Source: an uncultured Selenomonadales bacterium | GTDB lineage: Bacteria > Bacillota > Negativicutes > Selenomonadales > Selenomonadaceae | Direction of reading: 5' to 3' | Assembly (NCBI GenBank): GCA_946183785.1 | Contig: CAMHCS010000008.1 | Span: 22,574 to 86,573 of the forward strand | Length of the DNA: 64,000 nt | Shown: piece by piece, positions 16,954 to 25,277 of the stretch | Numbering within the stretch: the first letter of the stretch is position 1 | Layout of the letters: each line of letters begins with the position of its first letter | Notes under the pieces: generated by a model | Told to the model about the DNA's origin: nothing | Databases searched by the model: none | Seen by the model: the letters and a program-made list of their open reading frames with translations, nothing else | Program-made: the position numbers and the translations under genes

Positions 16954-17832
16954 TTATCCTTTCCTGTTGCCCGTTGCGGCTTGCCGTATCGCCAGCAATT
17001 CTTCCCTCGTAAAAAGATACTTTTCCCCGCAAAAGTCGCAGCAGACCTCCACCCGACCGTCTTCTTCAAGCCGCGCCAAGTCTTCGTCGCGAAGCGTCGA
17101 AAGAATTTCCTCGGTGCGGCTTCTCGAGCATTGGCATCGAAAAGCGATTTCCGTTTCCGAAAGCACATGAACATCCGAAAAACCGCACAGAATCTCGGAG
17201 GCGATCATCCGCGCGGATAATCCGTCCTTTACCATCGAAGACACCGGGCGAAGGGACGCGAGCGTTGTTTCGAGACGCGAAAGCGTTTCTTCCGACGCGC
17301 CCGGCATCGGCTGTATAATGAAACCACCCGCCGCTTCCGTTTCCCCGCTCCTACCGACGAGCACGCCGAGCCCGACGCTGGACGGTGTTTGCTCCGATTG
17401 GAACAGATAACGCGTCAGATCTTCGGCAATCTCGCCGGAAAAAATCTCGCAGGTACCCGTGACCGGCTCTTTCAGTCCTGTAAAACGCGTGACCGAAAGC
17501 AGCCCGCGTCCGACGCCCTGCCCGACGGACAGCTTGCCGTTCGTCAGCGGCAATTCGGTTCCCGGATGAGCGACATATCCACGCACTGCGCCGTCGGCGG
17601 AAGCGTCCGCCACAATCTGTCCCAAAGGACCGTCGCCCTGGAATTTCACGGTCAGGCATTCGCGGTTTTTCAGGTTCGCCGCGAAAAGAAGCGCCCCCGT
17701 CATCACACGGCCCAGTGCCGCCGTTGCCAGCGCGCCGCACTTATGCCTCCGTGCAGCCTCGCCGACGAGCTCCGTCGTAACAGCCGCGTAAACGCGCACG
17801 TCCTCCGCCGTCGCCTTGCAAAGATGATCCAT
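16954..17832 (-). CDS. hslO: Hsp33 redox-regulated chaperone
   Basis: 292 residues. It is a holdase activated by oxidation. The C-terminal redox switch is visible as CQCS followed by CCDFCGEKY, providing the zinc-binding cysteines. GSGGGI-type N-terminal details are replaced by the usual LGRVMTGALLFAANLK and PGTELPL blocks. ATG 17832 is 8 bases after GGAG; the frame extends to a GTG at 17841 that overlaps that ribosome site. It follows the phosphodiesterase gene within a few bases. Confidence 0.93.
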   Translation of the reverse strand: MDHLCKATAEDVRVYAAVTTELVGEAARRHKCGALATAALGRVMTGALLFAANLKNRECLTVKFQGDGPLGQIVADASADGAVRGYVAHPGTELPLTNGKLSVGQGVGRGLLSVTRFTGLKEPVTGTCEIFSGEIAEDLTRYLFQSEQTPSSVGLGVLVGRSGETEAAGGFIIQPMPGASEETLSRLETTLASLRPVSSMVKDGLSARMIASEILCGFSDVHVLSETEIAFRCQCSRSRTEEILSTLRDEDLARLEEDGRVEVCCDFCGEKYLFTREELLAIRQAATGNRKG

Positions 17833-17837
17833 CGCTT

Positions 17838-18398
17838 TCACTCCATCGACAAGTCGTCAAGTATTTCTCCGGTATAAAGGTCGCGTATGAAAATGTGCCT
17901 CTCATCCATCAGCGCAAGGGTTGACCTACCGTCCTCACGCTTCGAGAAGGCAGGCGAACCGGGATTCAGGAAAATCGTTTTTCCGACGCGTTCAACGACC
18001 GAAACGTGGGTATGGCCGCTGATGAAAATGTCCGCCTGCAGCCGCTCCGCCATTTCCGATTTTTCTTCCTGCGTCTCCACCAGATGACCGTGCGTGATTA
18101 CAACGCGCTTGCCGTTCACGAAGGCGAAAGCGTAGGGGGCGGCCATTGGAATTCCAAGCACCGATATATCGACCTCGGAATCGCAGTTTCCCCGAGACGC
18201 GATGATTGGCGCCGGACATTGCCGGATCGCCTCGGCGAGCTTTGCCGGAGAATAGTCGTCGGTCATGCGATTGCGAGGTCCGTGGTACAGGACGTCGCCC
18301 GCGTGGAAAATCAGATCGGCGTCGCGGAAAAAATTGTCACAGGCCATGGCCCAGCAGCCCGCCGAGCCGTGAGTGTCGCTGATAACTCCTATTTTCAC
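17838..18398 (-). CDS. yfcE: YfcE/MJ0936-type metallophosphodiesterase
   Basis: 186 residues, a calcineurin-like phosphoesterase. The five motifs are present: SDTHG (D8, H10), HAGDVLYHG, SRGNCD, THGH and SGHTH. The family hydrolyses phosphodiesters such as bis-pNPP in vitro; the natural substrate is not known. It sits between the riboflavin operon and hslO with tight spacing, so it may be transcribed with them. Confidence 0.9.
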   Translation of the reverse strand: MKIGVISDTHGSAGCWAMACDNFFRDADLIFHAGDVLYHGPRNRMTDDYSPAKLAEAIRQCPAPIIASRGNCDSEVDISVLGIPMAAPYAFAFVNGKRVVITHGHLVETQEEKSEMAERLQADIFISGHTHVSVVERVGKTIFLNPGSPAFSKREDGRSTLALMDERHIFIRDLYTGEILDDLSME

Positions 18399-18410
18399 TT
18401 TTTTCGTCTC

Positions 18411-18878
18411 CTATCCGATCTTCTTCAAAAGATTCGCCATTTCCATTGCCGCCATCGCGCCGTCCGCTCCCTTGTTCCCGGCTTTCGTCCCGGCGCGCTC
18501 GACGGCCTGCTCGATATTCTCCGTCGTGACCACGGCAAAAATCACCGGCACGCCCGTCGACAGCCCTGCCTGCGCGACGCCCTTTGAAACTTCATTGCAG
18601 ACATAATCGTAATGGGAAGTCGCGCCGCGAATCACCGCGCCGACGCAAATGACAGCGTCATACTTTCCGCAGGCGGCGAGTTTTTTCGCAGTGAGCGGAA
18701 TCTCAAACGCGCCCGGCACCCATGCCACATCCACCGCTTCCTCCGTCGCGCCGTGACGCCGCAGCATATCCAGCGCGCCTTCCAACAGCTTCGCCGTGAT
18801 AAATTCATTGAACCGTGACGCCACAATCGCAAACCGCAAACCTTCCGCCGTAATGTTTCCTTCAATAATGTTCGCCAT
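18411..18878 (-). CDS. ribH: 6,7-dimethyl-8-ribityllumazine synthase
   Basis: 155 residues. It condenses the ribulose-derived butanone phosphate with the pyrimidine intermediate in the penultimate step of riboflavin synthesis. [10 protein letters not shown], the substrate loop WVPGAFEIP and [14 protein letters not shown] are typical. It is the last rib gene, directly after ribBA. Confidence 0.97.
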   Translation of the reverse strand: MANIIEGNITAEGLRFAIVASRFNEFITAKLLEGALDMLRRHGATEEAVDVAWVPGAFEIPLTAKKLAACGKYDAVICVGAVIRGATSHYDYVCNEVSKGVAQAGLSTGVPVIFAVVTTENIEQAVERAGTKAGNKGADGAMAAMEMANLLKKIG

Positions 18879-18881
18879 GTC

Positions 18882-20081
18882 TTACTCCTCCTCTAAAAGA
18901 TGCCCCATCTTATTCTTCTTCACTTCAAGATAATGATGATTGTACGGATTGGGATGCATTTCCAGCGGCAGCCGCTCGACGATGGAAAGACCGTAGCCTT
19001 CCAGCCCCGCACGTTTGGCAGGATTGTTCGTCAACAGGCGGATGCTCGTCAGCCCGAGATCGGCGAGAATCTGCGCGCCGATGCCATAATCGCGAAGATC
19101 GGGCGCGAAGCCGAGCAGCACGTTGGCCTCCACAGTGTCCTTGCCTTGATCCTGCAAAGCGTACGCGCGCATCTTGTTCGCGAGGCCGATGCCGCGCCCC
19201 TCCTGCCGCATATAAAGCACGACGCCTTCTCCCTCGGCCTCGATACGGCGAAGAGCCGTCGCCAGCTGATCGCCGCAGTCGCAGCGCATGGACCCGAGAG
19301 CGTCCCCGGTCAGGCACTCGGAATGAACGCGCACCAGCACATCTTTTTTTCCCTGCACTTCTCCCTTGACAACGGCAAGATGACATTTGCCGTCCAGCGT
19401 ACTCTCGTAAGCCTTGATGCGAAAATGGCCGTATCTGCTCGGAAAATCCACGTCCGCAATCAATCGGATAAACGTCTCCGTCCGCTTCCGGTAGGCAATC
19501 AAACCTTGCACGGTAATGATCTTCAGCCCGTGCGCCTCCGCAAATTCCAAAAGCTGCGGCGTCCGCATCATGTGTCCGTCGTCTGCCATGATTTCGCAGC
19601 AAAGCCCCGCGGGATAAAGCCCCGCCAATTTCGCGAGATCGACGGTCGTCTCCGTATGCCCGGCGCGGCGGAGCACGCCTCCCGGCACCGCCCGGAGCGG
19701 AAATACGTGACCGGGCCGCCGGAAGCTCGACGGTTTCGCCGCCGGATCGATCAAAAGCTGTACGGTCTGGCACCGCTCAAAGGCGGAAATGCCCGTGTCC
19801 GTCGTCACAGCGTCCACAGAAACGGTAAACGCCGTCTCGTGGTTGTCTGTATTGTTCGCGACCATCGGCGTGATGTCGAGGGCGTCGAGCCTGTCTCCCT
19901 CCATCGGCGTGCAGATCAGCCCCTTCGCATAAGTCGCCATGAAATTGACCGCTTCCGGCGTCACCTTGTCCGCAGCAATAATCAGGTCGCCCTCGTTTTC
20001 CCTGTCCTCGTCATCGACGACCACCAGCATTTTCCCCTGCCGAATATCTTCGATGGCTTCCTCTACATTCGCAAAACCCAT
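18882..20081 (-). CDS. ribBA: Bifunctional DHBP synthase / GTP cyclohydrolase II
   Basis: 399 residues. The N-terminal half (about 1-205) makes 3,4-dihydroxy-2-butanone 4-phosphate and has the acidic motif DDEDRENEGDL. The C-terminal half opens GTP and has the zinc cysteines in HSECLTGD and CDCGDQL plus QEGRGIGL. Both halves look intact. It feeds two branches of the riboflavin pathway and lies between ribE and ribH. Confidence 0.97.
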   Translation of the reverse strand: MGFANVEEAIEDIRQGKMLVVVDDEDRENEGDLIIAADKVTPEAVNFMATYAKGLICTPMEGDRLDALDITPMVANNTDNHETAFTVSVDAVTTDTGISAFERCQTVQLLIDPAAKPSSFRRPGHVFPLRAVPGGVLRRAGHTETTVDLAKLAGLYPAGLCCEIMADDGHMMRTPQLLEFAEAHGLKIITVQGLIAYRKRTETFIRLIADVDFPSRYGHFRIKAYESTLDGKCHLAVVKGEVQGKKDVLVRVHSECLTGDALGSMRCDCGDQLATALRRIEAEGEGVVLYMRQEGRGIGLANKMRAYALQDQGKDTVEANVLLGFAPDLRDYGIGAQILADLGLTSIRLLTNNPAKRAGLEGYGLSIVERLPLEMHPNPYNHHYLEVKKNKMGHLLEEE

Positions 20082-20093
20082 CTTACTGCCTCC

Positions 20094-20738
20094 CTATTCA
20101 AATCCATATTTCTGCAAAAACTCCGCCGTCAGTTCGGAAGGCGCCGCTTCTTCCCCCTTCGCCGGCGTTTGGAGCAGCCTTTCCACATATTTCCCGATTA
20201 CATCGTTTTCAATATTGACGGGCGCTCCCGCTCTTTTTTCGTCCAGCGCCGTCGCCTGACGCGTGTGCGGGATCAACGAGACGGAAAAGCCTTTCCCGTC
20301 GACTTCCGCCACGGTCAGGCTCACGCCGTCGATCGCCACCGACCCCCGCGGCACGATATACCGCAAAATTGCCGGCGCAGCCTCAACGCAAAGAATCCGC
20401 GCGTTCGCCTTCGCCTCTATGCTCTTCACTCGCCCCACGCCGTCGATATGCCCGCTGACGATATGGCCGCCGAGCCGCGATGAAAGTGTCAGCGCCCGCT
20501 CCAAATTCACGCCGTCCCCCGCCCGGAGCCCTCCAAGGGAAGAATGTGCCAGCGTAACGGGCATGACGTCCGCTGTGAAACCGCCCCGCGTAAACGCCGT
20601 GACCGTCAGGCAGACGCCGTTCACCGCGATGCTGTCGCCGATTTCCGTGCCGCCCAGCACTGTTTCGGCCAGAATCTCTATGCGTCCGTTTCCGACCGAG
20701 CGGACGCGCCCGATTTCTTCCACGATTCCCGTAAACAC
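20094..20738 (-). CDS. ribE: Riboflavin synthase alpha chain
   Basis: 214 residues. It dismutates two lumazine molecules to riboflavin. MFTGIVEEIG and the two lumazine-binding repeats (each with a G-D-S/G-V-N-type loop, GDSIAVNGVCLTV and GSVAIDGVSLTV) are clear. It starts 5 bp after the ribD stop. Confidence 0.96.
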   Translation of the reverse strand: MFTGIVEEIGRVRSVGNGRIEILAETVLGGTEIGDSIAVNGVCLTVTAFTRGGFTADVMPVTLAHSSLGGLRAGDGVNLERALTLSSRLGGHIVSGHIDGVGRVKSIEAKANARILCVEAAPAILRYIVPRGSVAIDGVSLTVAEVDGKGFSVSLIPHTRQATALDEKRAGAPVNIENDVIGKYVERLLQTPAKGEEAAPSELTAEFLQKYGFE

Positions 20739-20742
20739 GCGC

Positions 20743-21834
20743 TCACCTCTTGATATATCCGCTGATGCAGAGATCGTCGCCGATGGTTTCCACCTTAATA
20801 TCCGTCAATCTTGCCGCGTCGGCCAGCCGTGAAAATCCATCGCCGCCGACGGCCGGCGTCGCCCCCTTCCCGCCGGTGAGCATCGGCGCGATAAACGCGC
20901 AGACCTTATCGGCAAGTCCCTCTTCCAAAAAAGAAAAATGAACCGTCGAGCCGCCCTCGACAAGCAATGAGCAGATGTTTCTCTCGCCGAGCGTTCGCAA
21001 AAGGACCGGCAAATCAACGGTCGGCCCCGCGCCCGCGAAAACCACTTCCGCGCCCGCCGCGCGAAGCCGTTCCACATTTTCTTTCGGAGCCGCTTCTGTC
21101 AGAGCAATCCACACGGGAGCCGCTCCGTCCCGGAGCATCGGCGAATCAATCGGCGTTCGGGCACGACTGTCAAGGATTATCCGCAGGGGATTTTTCCCGG
21201 TTCCGTCTGGCAGCCGTGTCGTCAGCGACGGACGGTCGGCAATCATCGTGCCGATTCCCACGAGAATCGCGTCGTTTTCATCTCGCAGACCATGTCCGCG
21301 AAGCCGGGCCGCCTCTCCTGTGATCCATTGAGACTCGCCGCCCGCCGTCGCCGTTTTTCCGTCCAGCGTCATCGCCATCTTCAGCGTAACGAACGGACGC
21401 TTTTTTGTCACCCACGTCACGAACGCCTCGTTCAGCCGCCGCGCTTCCTGCTCCAGGAGTCCGCAATCAACCTCGACGCCGGCCTCGCGGAGTATTCGAA
21501 ATCCACGCCCGCCGACGATCGGATTCGGATCTTCCATCGCTGCGACGACGCGCCGAACGCCCGCTTCAATTACCGCCCGCGCGCACGGTCCTGTTCGTCC
21601 GGTATGCGAACAGGGCTCCAGCGTCACATACAGCGTCGCCCCCCGTGCCAGCTCTCCCGCCATACGAAGCGCGTGAATTTCGGCGTGTTCCGTTCCGGCT
21701 TTTCGATGCCAGCCTGCGCCGACCACGCGCCCGTCCCGGACGAGAACCGCGCCGACCATCGGATTCGGCGACGTCCGCCCGCGCCCATGCGTTGCAAGCC
21801 GGAGCGCTTCGCGCATATACATCTCCTCGTCCAA
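20743..21834 (-). CDS. ribD: Bifunctional deaminase / reductase of riboflavin synthesis
   Basis: About 364 residues. The N-terminal zinc deaminase has HAEIHAL and PCSHTGRTGPC; the C-terminal reductase has MTLDGKTAT and VEGGSTVHFSF. It performs two steps between GTP cyclohydrolase II and lumazine synthase. TTG 21834 was chosen because GAGGTGGG precedes it and it gives the usual short N-terminus; ATG 21822 is the alternative. The longer frame would run through the riboswitch and its terminator and is not coding. First gene of the rib operon. Confidence 0.95.
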   Translation of the reverse strand: MDEEMYMREALRLATHGRGRTSPNPMVGAVLVRDGRVVGAGWHRKAGTEHAEIHALRMAGELARGATLYVTLEPCSHTGRTGPCARAVIEAGVRRVVAAMEDPNPIVGGRGFRILREAGVEVDCGLLEQEARRLNEAFVTWVTKKRPFVTLKMAMTLDGKTATAGGESQWITGEAARLRGHGLRDENDAILVGIGTMIADRPSLTTRLPDGTGKNPLRIILDSRARTPIDSPMLRDGAAPVWIALTEAAPKENVERLRAAGAEVVFAGAGPTVDLPVLLRTLGERNICSLLVEGGSTVHFSFLEEGLADKVCAFIAPMLTGGKGATPAVGGDGFSRLADAARLTDIKVETIGDDLCISGYIKR

Positions 21835-21859
21835 CAATCCCACCTCGCAATTCACAAAT

Positions 21860-21890
21860 AAAAAGCCCCGAAAGAAAAATCTTCCGGGGC
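21860..21890 (-). terminator. Riboswitch-controlled terminator before ribD
   Basis: GCCCCG pairs with CGGGGC and is followed by TTTTTAT on the minus strand. It lies between the FMN aptamer and ribD, so it is the likely expression platform. Confidence 0.85.
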
Positions 21891-21917
21891 GTGTAAAAAC
21901 GCAAATAAAAAGCCAAT

Positions 21918-22037
21918 CTTTTCTCATCCAGACTATACTGTCGGCTTCGGAATCTCACCGAATCATGCCTTTCGGCTCGCGGGCTGTACCGCCGGTCGGG
22001 AATCTGGAAACACTTCCGTCACCCTGCCCCAAAGATC
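21918..22037 (-). promoter_or_regulatory. FMN riboswitch (RFN element)
   Basis: On the minus strand the conserved blocks appear in order: GGGGCAGGGTGA, ACCGGCGGTACAGCCCGCGA, GGTGAGATTCCGAAGCCGAC and AGTCTGGATGAGA. FMN binding should favour the downstream terminator and shut off ribD-ribE-ribBA-ribH. It begins only about 35 bp after the lepB stop. A weak TTGCCG-N17-TAGGAT lies over the lepB end. Confidence 0.95.
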
Positions 22038-22071
22038 TATATTATTTTTTTATCCTACCACAAACCGCCGC

Positions 22072-22593
22072 TTACGGCAAGGTCTTGAACTGCTCGAAGG
22101 GCCAGAATACGAGAATCGCCTTGCCTTTAATTAAATCATACGGCACGAATCCCACGTCCGCGAAGCGGCTGTCCTCAGAATTGTTCCGATTATCGCCCAT
22201 CACGAAGATATGCCCGGCCGGCACTTCGGCCAACGGATAGTCGCCCCGCGTCCGGCTCAGGATATACGGTTCGTTGATGAGCTGGCTGTTCACATAGACC
22301 TGCCCGTCCTTGATCTCAATGGTATCGCCCGGCACTGCGATCACGCGCTTGATGAAATCACGCCTCGGGTCTCGCGGGTACTGGAACACGAGAATTTCAC
22401 CGCGCTCCGGCTCACGGAACCGATAAATAAACTTATTGACGACGAGCCGCTCCGCGCTTTGCAGCGTCGGCCGCATCGAAGGGCCGTCCACCAGGTACAG
22501 TTCCACGATGAACGTGCGGATAATCAGAGCGAGAACGACGGCCGTCGCAATGGATACAATCCAATCCTTTGCTTCTTCCCCCAAAGAACTCAT
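22072..22593 (-). CDS. lepB: Signal peptidase I
   Basis: 173 residues. It removes signal peptides on the outer face of the inner membrane. One N-terminal transmembrane helix (about 12-34) precedes the nucleophile S39 in GPSMRPTL and the general base K82 in RDFIKRVIAVPGD. The MGDNRNNSEDSR box is intact. GGAGG supports the start. It follows rplS, from which it is separated by a terminator. Confidence 0.96.
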   Translation of the reverse strand: MSSLGEEAKDWIVSIATAVVLALIIRTFIVELYLVDGPSMRPTLQSAERLVVNKFIYRFREPERGEILVFQYPRDPRRDFIKRVIAVPGDTIEIKDGQVYVNSQLINEPYILSRTRGDYPLAEVPAGHIFVMGDNRNNSEDSRFADVGFVPYDLIKGKAILVFWPFEQFKTLP

Positions 22594-22608
22594 AGCGTCC
22601 CTCCATAC

Positions 22609-22637
22609 AAAAAGAGGGGCTGACCTTTGCCAGCCCC
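22609..22637 (-). terminator. Terminator between rplS and lepB
   Basis: Minus strand stem GGGGCTG with CAGCCCC followed by TCTTTTTG. Read-through would be needed for rplS-lepB cotranscription. Confidence 0.75.
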
Positions 22638-22644
22638 TGCTCTT

Positions 22645-22986
22645 TTAGCGTCTTTCCCTGATGCGGGCCGCCTTGCCCGTGAGGCCGCGCAGATAATAAA
22701 GCTTGGCGCGGCGGACGATACCGCGGCGCACAACCTCGATCTTCTCAATTCGCGGCGAATGTACCAGGAACGTACGCTCTACGCCGATGCCGTAAGAAAT
22801 GCGGCGCACCCTGAACATTTCGCGGACGCCCGCACCCTGCCGTCCGATGACGACGCCCTCAAACACCTGAATACGCTCGCGCGTACCCTCGACAATCTTC
22901 GCATGGACGCGCACCGTGTCGCCGGGGCGAAAATCCGGAATGTCCGAGCGAAGCTGCTCTTTTTCCAACGCTTCAATGATGTTCAT
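22645..22986 (-). CDS. rplS: Ribosomal protein L19
   Basis: 113 residues, large-subunit protein. [19 protein letters not shown] and [13 protein letters not shown] are typical. Its own promoter lies about 70 bp upstream and AGGAGGAA precedes the ATG. In many genomes it follows trmD; here it follows rng instead. Confidence 0.98.
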   Translation of the reverse strand: MNIIEALEKEQLRSDIPDFRPGDTVRVHAKIVEGTRERIQVFEGVVIGRQGAGVREMFRVRRISYGIGVERTFLVHSPRIEKIEVVRRGIVRRAKLYYLRGLTGKAARIRERR

Positions 22987-23057
22987 TTCTGTTCCTCCTA
23001 TTTCGTGGCGTTCGTGGCAGAGCCATTCTGTCCAGAGGACCGCCCGTACATTTCGTT

Positions 23058-23086
23058 ACTATACCATAAGCCGAAAAATAATGCAA
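23058..23086 (-). promoter_or_regulatory. Sigma-70 promoter of rplS
   Basis: Minus strand TTGCAT, 17-bp spacer, TATAGT, between rng and rplS. Confidence 0.7.
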
Positions 23087-23115
23087 GATGTGATTTCCAC
23101 AGAATGCCGCAACTT

Positions 23116-24555
23116 TTATCTCCCGTTGCCTCGCTGTGAAATCGCGTAGCTTTCCGGGTGCATACCCGGCTTGATGATAAACCCGACCTTTACGCCGAGC
23201 TCCGACGACAGGCTGTCGACCAGCGGCGAATCCATCAACGCGTAAGCCACCGCCTCATGCACCTCGACCTCATAGCCGAAATCAGCGTGGGATCGCTCCT
23301 CTATACGGCGAATATCCCGGCAGATGCGAATCGCCACCGTCTCCGGCGACTCCACACGCCCGCTGCCGTGACAGCATGGGCACTCGCCGTACAAAATGCT
23401 CTCGAAATTCTGACGCGATTTTTTCCGTGTGATCTCGACAAGACCGAGAGCCGTGATGCCGATGATGTTCGTCTTCGTGCGGTCGAGCTTCGCCCGTTCG
23501 CGCATGAATGAGAGCAGATTCTCTTTTTGCTCCGCCGCATCCATATCGATAAAATCCACGACAATAATGCCGCCGATATCCCGCAGACGAAGCTGACGCA
23601 AAATTTCCGCCGCCGCCTCCATATTCGCCCGGTAAATCGTGTCGGACAAATTGGACTGCCCGACATATTTTCCCGTGTTCACGTCTATGACGGTGAGCGC
23701 CTCCGTACGGTCGATGACGAGAAAACCGCCGGAAGGCAGCTCGACCTCGCGGCCGCCCAATGTTTCCAGTTCCTCCTCCGCCCCGTACTCTCGAAAGAGA
23801 GCGCCGCCCTCATACAGCTCGACACGCTCGGACAGCCCGGGCGAAGTGTAGCTCACCAGTTCCCGTACGCGACGAAAAGTTTCCGCGTCATCCACGATCA
23901 AACGATCGATCTGCTCGGTAAAAAGATCGCGCACAATGCGAACCGCCATGTCGGCGTCCCGATAGAGCAGCGCGGGCGCCGAAAGCACATGACAACGTGC
24001 GGAAAGCGATTCCCAGAGCCGCGAAAGATACTGTACGTCGGCTGTGAGCGTCTCCCTGTCCTGCCCGGCTGCGGCTGTGCGGACAATCAGTCCCATACCC
24101 CGGGGGCAGATCTCACGCGCCAAATCATGAAGACGCCCTCGCTCCTCCTCGTCCGCAATCCGCCGCGACATGCCGATGTAATCCGCCGTCGGCATCAGGA
24201 CGACATTTCGCCCCGGCAAGGAAATCCTCGTTGTGACGCGCGGCCCTTTTGTGCCCACGGCGTCCTTGACGACCTGCACGACGGCCGACTGGCCGATATG
24301 CGCATGCAGCTGCCCGTCTGCCCTTCTTTCATCTGCCGCGCCGTCGCCGAGATAAAGAAACGCATTCTTCTTCTGCCCGATATCAACGAACGCCGCCTGC
24401 ATGCCGGGCAGCACATTCTGCACACGTCCCTTGTAGATGTTGCCGACGAGATGGGAATGGGAAGGCCGTTCCACTTCCGTTTCGAGCAGCTTCCCGTCCT
24501 CGAGCAGAGCCATGCGCGTCTCTTCCGGCGTCACGTTCAAGAGAATGAATCTCAC
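23116..24555 (-). CDS. rng: Ribonuclease G/E
   Basis: 479 residues, of RNase G length without the long RNase E scaffold tail. The S1 domain (HLVGNIYKGRVQNVLPGMQAAFVDIG) is followed by the RNase H-like and DNase I-like catalytic parts with FIDMDAAEQ, and the zinc-link CPCCHGSGRV. It processes 16S rRNA ends and decays mRNA. The start is a GTG overlapping the stop of the preceding gene (GTGA) with GGAGGTG upstream; a longer ATG frame is just that gene read out of frame. Confidence 0.94.
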   Translation of the reverse strand: MRFILLNVTPEETRMALLEDGKLLETEVERPSHSHLVGNIYKGRVQNVLPGMQAAFVDIGQKKNAFLYLGDGAADERRADGQLHAHIGQSAVVQVVKDAVGTKGPRVTTRISLPGRNVVLMPTADYIGMSRRIADEEERGRLHDLAREICPRGMGLIVRTAAAGQDRETLTADVQYLSRLWESLSARCHVLSAPALLYRDADMAVRIVRDLFTEQIDRLIVDDAETFRRVRELVSYTSPGLSERVELYEGGALFREYGAEEELETLGGREVELPSGGFLVIDRTEALTVIDVNTGKYVGQSNLSDTIYRANMEAAAEILRQLRLRDIGGIIVVDFIDMDAAEQKENLLSFMRERAKLDRTKTNIIGITALGLVEITRKKSRQNFESILYGECPCCHGSGRVESPETVAIRICRDIRRIEERSHADFGYEVEVHEAVAYALMDSPLVDSLSSELGVKVGFIIKPGMHPESYAISQRGNGR

Positions 24556-25277
24556 GGCTTCACCTCCGCCTCCGGGAGCAACGCTTTTCCCCGGCTCAAA
24601 AGAGCGCGCCGGCACACTGACGCAGCCTGCGCTTCCACGGGAAACGCGAACTTTTCGCAGAGCAAAGTCAAAATCTCCTGTGGTTTTACGCTCCCCCCCG
24701 GCGTAATACGGATTGCCATCGTAAGCTTTATCCTGCCGTCCGTCGTTTCTTCCCCGCGAACGTCGCCGACCATATATTGGCGAACCTCAATCTCCCGCGT
24801 CTTCTTTGGCGTCCTGCGAAGATACGAACATTCCGCCGCCGCGTTGAAACCGTCGAGAGCCTCCCGTGCATCGTCCATGGACCCGCGCAGCGGGGCCGTT
24901 ACCTCGTATACCGCCTCGTCCGTCAATGCCATCAGCGCCTTGGGCTTTCCGTCCAAAACGCGCAGATTGAGCAGCCGCACGCCGTCCGGCAGTGCGGAGC
25001 GCAATCGCTTTGCGATTTCCGTTTCCGGCAATGTCTCCGACAATTCGACGTCCATATATTCGGCGTCGCTGGTAACGCCCACCGAGAGCGCTGACGCGAA
25101 GCTCATCTTCATATGCGGGTTAAATCCCTCGGAATACGCCGCCGGGAGCTTTGCCCGACGAATCGCCCGCTGCATCAGCGAAGCGTAATCGAGATGGGAA
25201 ATATAACGGATTGCCTCGTCCTTCGTGATCCGCGCACGACAACAGACACCTGCGCGGTTCATCATATCGCCGCTCAT
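24552..25277 (-). CDS. Radical-SAM-associated DUF2344 protein
   Basis: 241 residues. It matches the family usually encoded directly after the large B12-binding radical SAM protein, with RYISHLDYASLMQRAIRRA, YSEGFNPHMKMSFASALSVGV and a DVELSE block. The two are fused in some species, so it is probably a partner or domain of that enzyme. ATG 25277 overlaps the preceding stop by four bases (ATGA). No cysteine cluster is seen, so it is unlikely to be catalytic alone. Function is unknown. Confidence 0.85.
   Translation of the reverse strand: MSGDMMNRAGVCCRARITKDEAIRYISHLDYASLMQRAIRRAKLPAAYSEGFNPHMKMSFASALSVGVTSDAEYMDVELSETLPETEIAKRLRSALPDGVRLLNLRVLDGKPKALMALTDEAVYEVTAPLRGSMDDAREALDGFNAAAECSYLRRTPKKTREIEVRQYMVGDVRGEETTDGRIKLTMAIRITPGGSVKPQEILTLLCEKFAFPVEAQAASVCRRALLSRGKALLPEAEVKP

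Noticed and set aside
21835..21927. N-terminal extension of ribD
   Set aside because: The extension is the 3' part of the FMN riboswitch and its terminator; the family start lies at 21834 or 21822.
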